Source of the DNA: CAYWNK01 sp047639615
Lineage (GTDB): Bacteria; Planctomycetota; UBA1135; GCA-002686595
DNA: 7,863 nucleotides
NCBI GenBank assembly: GCA_047639615.1
Contig: JBLIOL010000269.1
Span: 1 to 7,863 of the forward strand
Direction of reading: 5' to 3'
Made by a program: the position numbers and the translations under genes
In this document: piece after piece, positions 1-5,990 of the stretch
Position numbering within the stretch: position 1 is the first letter of the stretch
Layout of the letters: each line of letters begins with the position of its first letter
Notes under the pieces: model-generated
What the model was told of the DNA's origin: nothing
What the model saw: only the letters and a program-made list of their open reading frames with translations
The model's database searches: none

Positions 1-113
1 GGAACGCTCACCTCGCGGTGGCGTACGCGCAGGCGCTGCAGAGCGTAGAGGCCCGCAACAAGGCCACCAAGGCCTAGCCAGAAGGCCGCCGGTGAGAGAT
101 TCAGAAAGCTCAT
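1..113 (-). CDS. BatA-like membrane protein, N-terminal fragment (cut by window edge)
   Basis: Only the first 37 codons are inside the window; the gene continues past base 1. The peptide begins MSFLNLSPAAFWLGLGGLVA and continues through a short hydrophobic segment (about residues 9-25) into a basic stretch, QRLRVRHRE. This is the usual layout of the BatA N-terminal (aerotolerance regulator) domain: a Met-x-Phe-Leu start, one membrane helix, then an Arg-rich loop. Family knowledge: BatA/BatB proteins are inner-membrane VWA-domain partners of MoxR ATPases. The ATG overlaps the TGA of the DUF58 gene as ATGA, and a GGGAGG site lies 8 bases upstream. Gene order MoxR, DUF58, BatA supports the call. 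The VWA domain itself is outside the window, so a DUF4159-type or other BatA-N protein is not excluded. Confidence 0.8.
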   Translation of the reverse strand, partial: MSFLNLSPAAFWLGLGGLVAGLYALQRLRVRHREVSV

Positions 114-1006
114 ACGAGCAGCCTCCCACCCGGGAAGAGGTTGGTGAGCTGCCCTATCACGGGTGCGTCCGCATCCACTTGGACGAGACCGTGACCGCGA
201 TCACCAGCGAAGCTGGCGATGGTGTGCTGGAAGCGATCGTAGGCATCACGATAGCGCGCCAGGACCGCAGGTGTGATCGAGACATCGGCGGCGCCGCCGC
301 CTTCGCAGTCCACCAGGCGTGCTTCGCCACTGAGACCAGGATCGCGATCGGTGGCGCGCACCAGCTGCACCACCAACACCCGATGGCGCAGGCCACTGAG
401 GGCGCGCGTAACGGCCTCGGCGCCGGCCGGATCGAAGAGGTCCGAGATGACCACCGCTAGTCCACGGCGCAGGCCGAGGCCGCCGAAACGCTTGAGACTC
501 GCCACCAAATCCGTGCCGCCTGCGGGCTTCAGGTCAGCGAGCGTGCGCATGACTTGCACCAGGCGTCCAGCGCCGGCGGTGGGTGGCATGCCTAGCTCAA
601 GTTCCTGCGCGAAGGGCATGACGCCCACCTTGTCGTGCTGGGAGAGTGCTACCGAAGCCAGCGCCGCGGCCACGAAGATGCCGGCGCGCGCGCGCGGCGG
701 ATCACCGTGAAAGGCGCTCTGACTTGTATCGGGCAGCAGGTAGACGGGCAGGTCTTCGAGCTCTTCAAACTGGCGGACGAAGAGCTTGCCGAGGCGCTTG
801 TAGAGGTGCCAATCGACCTTGCGCAGGTCATCGCCGGGGGCATAGCCGCGGTGATCCAAGAACTCGATTCCGGCGCCCTTCTCGTTGGAACGCTGGTCCG
901 CGAAGCGTCCGCCCGGGGGCACGTTGCGTGCCACCAGGCGTAGGCGCCCGACTTGAGTGAGGAAGGCGGGGTCCGTTAGCTCCGCCAAGCTGACCGCTCC
1001 GGCCAT
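110..1006 (-). CDS. DUF58 domain protein (VWA-like partner of MoxR)
   Basis: A 298-residue protein with the DUF58 signature at residues 48-84: EFLDHRGYAPGDDLRKVDWH followed by LYKRLGKLFVRQFEELE. Family members share the RxYxPGDDxRxIDW core and the trailing acidic patch. A MIDAS-type DTSQS (D-x-S-x-S) stands at residues 93-97, with Thr165 in GGTD and Asp189 in ISDLFD as likely further metal ligands, so the VWA-like fold looks intact. Members of this family are encoded beside MoxR ATPases and are thought to act with them at the membrane in chaperone-like assembly or activation; the exact client is unknown. No membrane helix is evident, unlike many longer DUF58 proteins that carry two N-terminal helices, so this is the short soluble form. 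The start ATG overlaps the MoxR stop (TGATG) and has no clear Shine-Dalgarno site, so translation is probably coupled to MoxR. Its stop overlaps the next start as ATGA. Confidence 0.95.
   Translation of the reverse strand: MAGAVSLAELTDPAFLTQVGRLRLVARNVPPGGRFADQRSNEKGAGIEFLDHRGYAPGDDLRKVDWHLYKRLGKLFVRQFEELEDLPVYLLPDTSQSAFHGDPPRARAGIFVAAALASVALSQHDKVGVMPFAQELELGMPPTAGAGRLVQVMRTLADLKPAGGTDLVASLKRFGGLGLRRGLAVVISDLFDPAGAEAVTRALSGLRHRVLVVQLVRATDRDPGLSGEARLVDCEGGGAADVSITPAVLARYRDAYDRFQHTIASFAGDRGHGLVQVDADAPVIGQLTNLFPGGRLLV
122..127 (-). promoter_or_regulatory. Shine-Dalgarno site for the BatA-like gene
   Basis: On the coding strand this reads GGGAGG and lies 8 bases before the ATG at 113-111. It is embedded in the last codons of the DUF58 gene (Gly-Arg-Leu-Leu-Val-stop). 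It confirms the start chosen for the truncated gene, and the ATGA overlap suggests coupled translation. Confidence 0.7.
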
Positions 1007-2013
1007 CAGGCAGGTACGTGCGGTTTTTCGACGGCTGCGATCACGGTATCGACCACTTGATCGGCCGTGATGCCTTCCGCTTGACCGGCGAAGCTCAGCA
1101 GCAGGCGGTGACGCAGGACGTCTTTGGCTGCCATGGCCACGTCATCGCAGGAGACGGAGAAGCGTTTGCCCAAGAGTGCGAAGACCTTGCCAGCCAGCAG
1201 CAAGCCCTGCGCGCCGCGCGGCGAGGAGCCGAGAGCGACGTACTGGTTCACCAGGTTGGGCGCGTACTTGCTGCCGGGCTGCGTAGCCACCACCAGACGC
1301 ACGGCGTAGTCCATGACCGCTTCCGGCACGGGCACGCTGCGCACGGTGTGACGCTGGGCGATCACTTCGGCGGCGTTGGAGACGGGCTTGAGTGCCTCAT
1401 CCTTATCGCCCGTGGTGCGCAGCAGGATCTCCTTGTACTCAGACTCCTTCGGGTAGCCCACTACCAGCTTGAACAGGAAGCGGTCCATCTGCGCCTCCGG
1501 CAAGGGATAGGTGCCTTCCTGCTCGACCGGGTTCTGAGTTGCCATGACGCAGAAGGGCTCGTCGAGTACGAGCGTCTTGCCGCCCACGGTGACCTGCTTC
1601 TCCTGCATAGCCTCCAGCAGCGCGGACTGCGTCTTCGGGGTGGCGCGGTTGATCTCGTCAGCCAGCACCAGGTTGGCCACGATCGGGCCCGGTTGGAAGA
1701 CCAGCTTGGTGCCTCCGCCGTCGCCTTCCACCAAGACCTGCGCGCCGCACACATCGGCGGGCATCATGTCGGGGGTGAACTGAATGCGGCTGAAGGAGAG
1801 CTCGAGAGCTTCGCCCAGAGAACGCACGAGCAAGGTCTTGCCCAAGCCAGGTACGCCTTCGAGCAACACATGGCCGCCGGCGAAGAGCGCCGTTAGCACA
1901 CCGCGCACGACCTCCTCCTGGCCGACCATGGCACGCGCCACCTGGGCGCGCACGGTCTCGTAGATCTTGCGGAATTCTTCGGCGGCTACTTCCGCGCTTT
2001 GCTGATCGCTCAT
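1006..2013 (-). CDS. MoxR-family AAA+ ATPase
   Basis: A 335-residue protein, normal length for the MoxR family. The AAA_3 core is complete: Walker A GVPGLGKT at residues 53-60 (Lys59), Walker B LVLADE at 115-120, then INRATPKTQSALLEAMQE, sensor 1 in ATQNP (Asn161), an arginine-finger candidate in MDRF (Arg178), and sensor 2 in GSSPRGAQ (Arg266) within the C-terminal lid. All catalytic residues are present, so it should bind and hydrolyse ATP. MoxR proteins form cytoplasmic rings and work with VWA-type partners as chaperones or maturation factors; here DUF58 and BatA-like genes follow immediately, which is the classical arrangement. The ATG follows the upstream gene by 9 bases. There is no purine-rich ribosome site: the leader before the ATG is a run of seven C followed by CTC. 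Translation probably depends on the upstream gene or on a leaderless-like mode. The substrate cannot be told from sequence. Confidence 0.97.
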   Translation of the reverse strand: MSDQQSAEVAAEEFRKIYETVRAQVARAMVGQEEVVRGVLTALFAGGHVLLEGVPGLGKTLLVRSLGEALELSFSRIQFTPDMMPADVCGAQVLVEGDGGGTKLVFQPGPIVANLVLADEINRATPKTQSALLEAMQEKQVTVGGKTLVLDEPFCVMATQNPVEQEGTYPLPEAQMDRFLFKLVVGYPKESEYKEILLRTTGDKDEALKPVSNAAEVIAQRHTVRSVPVPEAVMDYAVRLVVATQPGSKYAPNLVNQYVALGSSPRGAQGLLLAGKVFALLGKRFSVSCDDVAMAAKDVLRHRLLLSFAGQAEGITADQVVDTVIAAVEKPHVPA

Positions 2014-2022
2014 GAGGGGGGG

Positions 2023-3507
2023 CTACTCTTGGGGTGTGCTACGTGCACGCAGGAAATAGGCGCGCACCACGGCGCGCGTTAGGGCATCCAAGTCCATGGG
2101 CGGCGGGCCGCCACTGGGTCCGCGGCGCGCATTGCGCTCTTCCACGGGGGTGGCCGGGGCTTCCTCAGCCTCGGGCTCCACCCGTTCCTGGGTGACTTTG
2201 GTTCGTCCAGGGCCGGGACGGCCCTTGACGCGATCGGGAATCGGCACGCCTAGCACCAAGCTGGCCACACCGCGCGATTTCTTGGGCTGGCTGGGTCCGC
2301 CGCGCCCGTTCGCATCGGGGCTCGGGCGGTTGCCGAAGCCAATCTGCAGGTCGCGACTCACGGGCGGACGACGATCGCGCAGGGAGGGCTGGACGCCGCC
2401 GCGCTGCTCTTGTTCTTCGTCCTCATCCTCGGAGTCGGAGTCGTCCTCGACCTCGGAGTTGTCCTCGGTGGAGACCTGGTCGCGGCTCTTCCAGGAGGAG
2501 GTCACGGGGTTCTTGTTCGAGCCGCGCGAAGAGCCCTTGCCGGCGGTGGAGCCGGAGTCTTCCTCCTCGGGCTTCTTTTGGGTCTCGGGTTCGTCGCCGG
2601 GCTTCTGCTCGCGACGCTTGGAAGTCTTTGGCTTGCGCTTGGCGGGGTCTGTTGCCTCGGGCGTCTTGCCCGTGGGCGCGCCGCGCGCTTGGCTGGCGCC
2701 GCTTGCGCCCTTGGCTTCGCCGCCGCGGCCGGGGCTGGCCTTGCCGCTGGATGGCTTCTCTTCCGTGTCCAGTTCGGAGGCTTCGGATTGGGATCCGTCC
2801 GTGGCACCCGACGGGCTCTGGGGCGGACGTTCCTGGGGCAAGGGAACCACCACCAGATCGTTGCTGCTGGAGTCGTCGCCGCCATCGGGGTCATCCGACG
2901 TAGGCGCGAGCGCGTCGCCGCCGCCGGCGTTTGCGACCTGCAGACCCGCGTTCTCATCGGACACGCGGGTGGTGGCGATCAAGGCGCTGAGCAACATCAG
3001 GCCCAAGGCCATGGCACCCATACGCAAGAGGTGCGGCTGCAAGGGCTCATGGTTGCGGCGGTAGTCGAGCTGGGCGGCACGAGCCGTACCGATCACGCCA
3101 GCCGCATCCGCGATAGCTGCCTTATGGAAAGGTCCCGCGCCGGGCATGGCCAGAAATTCATCCGCAGCCACAAGACGATCTTCGAGGCCAAGGCGATCGT
3201 CCACCAAACCGAGCAAGGCACGCCGGCCGGGAGCGGTTTGATAGCCGCGTAGCGCCTGCACAGCGCCAGTCAATGCCGTCACCAAGAGCACCCAAGCGAG
3301 CAGGGTCCAGAAGCCCGGCACGCCGATGCTCGCTAGGTGCGAGAGCAGCGCGAGACCAAGCCCAAAGCAGGGCACGGCCAGAGCGATCTGACTGCCTGTT
3401 CGCAAGCCTGAGAGCCAACCGTCCGAGGCACGCCCACGGGACAGTGCGGCAGCGGAGCGGGCTTCGATTTCGGCCAAGCTCTGCTGCAGTTGAGAGACGT
3501 CCACCAC
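2023..3507 (-). CDS. Membrane protein with three helices and a long disordered acidic tail, unknown function
   Basis: A 494-residue protein I cannot assign to a characterised family. The N-terminus has a short amphipathic helix, two hydrophobic segments (about 40-60 and 66-86), then a soluble segment containing LLGLVDDRLGLEDRLVAADE (99-117). That pattern recalls the LLDRRxGLxDRLxxALE motif of membrane proteins encoded near MoxR/Bat operons in planctomycetes. A third helix spans about 160-180. Residues 181 to about 410 are low-complexity, rich in Ser, Pro, Gly, Lys and Glu, with a strongly acidic run at 346-368. A less biased block follows (412-447, including GVPIPDRVKGRPGPG and VTQERVEPEAE), then a C-terminal helix (471-494). 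The start is GTG, overlapping the preceding TAG as TAGTG, with GAGG about 10 bases upstream. It sits between the exported 778-residue protein and MoxR, so a membrane anchor or adaptor for the MoxR/Bat system is possible; this is inference from position. Confidence 0.88.
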   Translation of the reverse strand: MVDVSQLQQSLAEIEARSAAALSRGRASDGWLSGLRTGSQIALAVPCFGLGLALLSHLASIGVPGFWTLLAWVLLVTALTGAVQALRGYQTAPGRRALLGLVDDRLGLEDRLVAADEFLAMPGAGPFHKAAIADAAGVIGTARAAQLDYRRNHEPLQPHLLRMGAMALGLMLLSALIATTRVSDENAGLQVANAGGGDALAPTSDDPDGGDDSSSNDLVVVPLPQERPPQSPSGATDGSQSEASELDTEEKPSSGKASPGRGGEAKGASGASQARGAPTGKTPEATDPAKRKPKTSKRREQKPGDEPETQKKPEEEDSGSTAGKGSSRGSNKNPVTSSWKSRDQVSTEDNSEVEDDSDSEDEDEEQEQRGGVQPSLRDRRPPVSRDLQIGFGNRPSPDANGRGGPSQPKKSRGVASLVLGVPIPDRVKGRPGPGRTKVTQERVEPEAEEAPATPVEERNARRGPSGGPPPMDLDALTRAVVRAYFLRARSTPQE

Positions 3508-5843
3508 TATTGCTCTTCCTCGGGTCCTTTAGGATCCAGCATCACGGCCTGCAGTACCTCGCCGCTATCCAAGTCGGATAGGAAAGCGACTAAGCGCACC
3601 TGCTCCGGGTCGATGCGCGTGCCCATGCGCGGCACGGAGCCATTGCCAGCGACTTCCTGTTCGTCCAGGTAGCTCTCCTGTGCCTTGTGCATGTCCTGCA
3701 AGGACACTTCGAAGGCGAAGCGCTCCAGGCCGTCATCATCGGGCTCGAAATCGAGGCCGGAACCGTCCGACTCGAGCAGGAAGGCACGACCCAACATGCG
3801 GTGCACGACCACCGTGCTCTTGCCGGGGAAGAGCACGCCCTTCTCCGCCAGCACCAAGCGCACGACCATGTCGCGCTCCCGATCGTCGTAGAGGTGGCTG
3901 ACCAGCAGCTCGCCGCTGAGCTTATCGCCCTCGATGCGTGCTTCCATCTCCATCAAGTAGCCTGTGTCGAGACCGAGCCGCCGCAGGATGTCGCGGCGCA
4001 CGCGGTTGTAGACCGCTTCTGCCTGACGCGAGCGCGCGGCGCCGGGGCTTGTGACCACACCGTCGATGATGTGTACGGTCGGTTGATCGAGTCCTAGGGT
4101 CGCCGCGCGCGCTGCAGCGGCGGCGGTGCACAGGGGACTCAGACTAGGCTCGGGCAAGTGCCAGGATAGGAAGGCCACGTGCTCGGGCGCGAAGTGTCCA
4201 ACCAGTCCCTCATTGCCTAGGGCACCACCGATGGCACCGGCGCGACCATCGCCAAGGTGTGCGCTGGTGAAGAACTCCGCAAGCGTCACGCGCTTGGCCG
4301 GGTTCTCGTCTGAAGGCACGAAGGTCGACGCAGCGCCGAAGTTCTTGACCTTGCCGGCGATCATGCGCTCGATCACGTCCACAGAGAGCGGCTCCGCGTC
4401 CTCGATCTGGGGTTGCACACGCTCCAAGGCGGCGATCGCCTCGGGCCCGGTCTCGGGCACGATCACCGCTTGGATGTAGCGCGAGAAGGCGCGCCGCATG
4501 CGGCCTTGAGCTTCGTAACAGCGACCAAGGTCGAGATTGATGCGTCCGTCCCCCGGTAGTCCGAAGGCCGCAGATAGAAGATGCCGCCAGGACTCGTCAA
4601 CCTCGTCGCGGTCGAGGAGCACGCGCCCCATGCGCCCGTGCACAAAGTGCACGGCGTTCGGGTAACGATCGTCCCGGCCGCTCTCCACCCCAAGCTCGCC
4701 CGCCGCCAGCTCCACGCTGGGTTGGCCGGCGTCGGCCATTTCCTTCATCAGGTCGAGCATGCGCGTGCTGCGCAGGTCCTCGATGGTCGTCTCGTACATC
4801 CAACGCACGGCCTTGGCGCTGGACTCGGGCTTGGCGCCTTCTTCCAAGCACCAATTCAGGAGCAACTCCGCGGCCTCATGTCCGAGGCGCGTCTCGCCGT
4901 GCACATCCAGGTAGGCCTCCAGGTGATCGCGATCCTCGCTGACCCGCGCCTGGAAGAACTCCAGGTCGGCCACCGGGAAGGCGGCGGACTTCACCTGGGT
5001 AAAGCGTGCCGTTGCCGCCACGCGATCGATCTCCACGCGGAAGTGCTCGAGCAGGTTCACGCCCAAGGACCCGAAGGCTCCATTGGGATGCACGAGCACC
5101 AACTCCTCCGGTCGGAAGGCCACGTACTCGGAAAGATCGAAGCCACCAAGATGCAAGCCGCCCACGTCGCCCGCCGGTGCGCCCAGCTCGTCGGCCAACT
5201 GCGCTTCCATACGCGTGTCGTAGTGGGCGCATCCCAAGGCCATGGCCATTGGCGTGCCGTCGTCCAAGACCACCGGCACCCATGCTAGTCCGGAGGACTC
5301 GGAGATCGGCACGGTCCAGGATCCATCCTCGCCGCGCAGCGGTTCGCCCAGCGGCACCTGCGGCGCTTCGCCGGGAGGCATCAGGCCCAACATGCCGGCG
5401 GCCAGATCAAAGGTGACGCTGTACTGCGCGAGCACCTCCGCCCCGATCGACCCAACGATGGCGTTCTCGCCCAACTCCACCGAGTGGTACTTGGTGAACT
5501 CCTCCAGATATTCCTCGTCGCCGATCTCCCGGCGCGGCACGGTCACGCCGAAGCCGGGGAAGTGAATCGTGATCGGAACGGCTTGACCGTCCGCGGTCTC
5601 AGCTTTCAGACCATCAGCCGCCTTGTTGTGGAGCTGGAGCCCGTAGGCGCCTTCGTACTCCACGAAGAGGTTGACTGGAATACGACGCGAAGGTGTGGAC
5701 AGATCACAGGACACCACCAAGCGCTGGTCGACCACGGTTACGGGAACCTGGCCACCTATTAACTCCTGACCGCGGGCCGTGGTGGCCTGCAGTAGGAGCG
5801 GCAGAATGGTGATGACCCGCGCCAGGAAGCGGTGCGGAGCCAT
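3507..5843 (-). CDS. Exported multidomain protein: two retropepsin-like domains, TPR region, thioredoxin-like domain, all apparently non-catalytic
   Basis: A 778-residue protein with a Sec-type signal peptide (Arg at 5 and 9, hydrophobic 10-20, likely cleavage near ATTARG-QE, 20-26). Domain 1 (about 32-155) ends with IVGSIGAEVLAQYSVTFDLA, close to the GILGxDFLxxFxVTxDxxxG block of retropepsin-like aspartic proteases. Domain 2 (about 186-285) repeats it with AFGSLGVNLLEHFRVEIDR at 256-274. Where Asp-Thr/Ser-Gly should stand, the two copies read VEYEGAYG (61-68) and ALGCAHYD (202-209), so neither has the catalytic aspartate. Residues 310-480 are helical with a TPR-like unit (GRINLDLGRCYEAQGRMRRA, 433-452). 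Residues 517-600 match the thioredoxin-like fold of exported proteins that read LAExFTGxxCxPC, but here the line is LAEFFTSAHLGDGRAG without CxxC; the cis-Pro loop LDQPTVHIIDG (585-595) is kept. A beta-rich tail follows (630-778). Likely a periplasmic binding or scaffold protein. No Shine-Dalgarno site precedes the ATG. Confidence 0.9.
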   Translation of the reverse strand: MAPHRFLARVITILPLLLQATTARGQELIGGQVPVTVVDQRLVVSCDLSTPSRRIPVNLFVEYEGAYGLQLHNKAADGLKAETADGQAVPITIHFPGFGVTVPRREIGDEEYLEEFTKYHSVELGENAIVGSIGAEVLAQYSVTFDLAAGMLGLMPPGEAPQVPLGEPLRGEDGSWTVPISESSGLAWVPVVLDDGTPMAMALGCAHYDTRMEAQLADELGAPAGDVGGLHLGGFDLSEYVAFRPEELVLVHPNGAFGSLGVNLLEHFRVEIDRVAATARFTQVKSAAFPVADLEFFQARVSEDRDHLEAYLDVHGETRLGHEAAELLLNWCLEEGAKPESSAKAVRWMYETTIEDLRSTRMLDLMKEMADAGQPSVELAAGELGVESGRDDRYPNAVHFVHGRMGRVLLDRDEVDESWRHLLSAAFGLPGDGRINLDLGRCYEAQGRMRRAFSRYIQAVIVPETGPEAIAALERVQPQIEDAEPLSVDVIERMIAGKVKNFGAASTFVPSDENPAKRVTLAEFFTSAHLGDGRAGAIGGALGNEGLVGHFAPEHVAFLSWHLPEPSLSPLCTAAAAARAATLGLDQPTVHIIDGVVTSPGAARSRQAEAVYNRVRRDILRRLGLDTGYLMEMEARIEGDKLSGELLVSHLYDDRERDMVVRLVLAEKGVLFPGKSTVVVHRMLGRAFLLESDGSGLDFEPDDDGLERFAFEVSLQDMHKAQESYLDEQEVAGNGSVPRMGTRIDPEQVRLVAFLSDLDSGEVLQAVMLDPKGPEEEQ
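3513..3521 (-). promoter_or_regulatory. Shine-Dalgarno site for the GTG-start membrane protein
   Basis: The coding strand reads GAGGAAGAG, placed inside the final codons of the preceding gene (Glu-Glu-Glu-Gln-stop). The GAGG core is 10 bases from the GTG at 3507-3505. Two GTG codons stand in tandem; the first overlaps the upstream TAG and has the better spacing, which is why it was chosen. Confidence 0.6.
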
Positions 5844-5851
5844 CGGTGTGT

Positions 5852-5860
5852 GGGGGGGGG
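5852..5860 (-). repeat. C9 homopolymer in the leader of the 778-residue protein gene
   Basis: On the coding strand nine consecutive C residues occupy the place where a ribosome binding site is expected, ending 8 bases before the ATG at 5843 (spacer ACACACCG). Tracts of this length are prone to slippage. Being outside the coding region, a length change would alter the leader and not the reading frame. Confidence 0.75.
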
Positions 5861-5873
5861 CTTGGGGCGGCGC

Positions 5874-5990
5874 TTACTTACGCGGGACGCCCGTCAGAGT
5901 TCCAAATGCCCAGTTCTTGTGGGTCATGCTGATTTCAACTTCGGCAAGGGCCGGTACGCTCACGGCGACCGGAACAAAACCGCGGCCTCA
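5874..5990 (-). other. In-frame continuation past TGA: candidate selenocysteine readthrough, or disabled C-terminus
   Basis: TGA at 5990-5988 follows TGC directly. The frame then runs 37 sense codons to TAA at 5876-5874, giving GRGFVPVAVSVP, ALAEVEISMTHKN, WAFGTLTGVPRK. The alternating hydrophobic pattern looks like the two or three strands that would complete the preceding Ig-like domain. If TGA were decoded as Sec, the protein would have 387 residues and an adjacent Cys349-Sec350 pair in the context TCUG. The gap to the next gene would shrink from 144 to 30 bases. TGA is a true stop elsewhere here (the MoxR and DUF58 genes end in TGA overlapping the next start), so global recoding is ruled out. 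Against the idea: third-position GC drops from about 88% over the last 34 codons before TGA to about 65% after it, and a 37-codon open frame is not rare in GC-rich DNA. A recent nonsense mutation or ordinary 3' sequence remain possible. Confidence 0.45.
5951..5972 (-). promoter_or_regulatory. Candidate bacterial SECIS-like hairpin after the TGA
   Basis: Counting from the first base after TGA, bases 16-37 of the coding strand form a stem: CCGGU pairs with ACCGG (5 bp), one U is bulged on the 3' side, CGC pairs with GCG (3 bp), and the apical loop is CGUGA. The loop starts 23 bases after the TGA and has G as its second base. The bacterial SECIS model, as I recall it, needs a small apical loop with a G in its first two positions, about 16-37 bases after UGA, on a short stem. 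This hairpin fits on each point. GC-rich sequence makes chance hairpins common, so the fit is supportive and not proof. Confidence 0.4.

Noticed and set aside
1018..1896. Long open frame on the plus strand opposite MoxR
   Set aside because: Its translation is rich in His, Gln and Arg with no recognisable motif, and it mirrors a complete MoxR gene. It is an antisense shadow typical of GC-rich coding DNA.
2096..3252. Two long overlapping plus-strand open frames opposite the disordered tail
   Set aside because: They are low-complexity translations (Ser/Pro or Gly/Leu/Ala runs) that follow from the biased composition of the minus-strand gene. They have no supported start or domain.
5964..5987. 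Hairpin immediately after the TGA (CGG/CCG stem with a U-rich loop)
   Set aside because: It has only three contiguous pairs, multiple bulges outside them and a loop too close to the TGA. The hairpin at 5951-5972 is clearly better.
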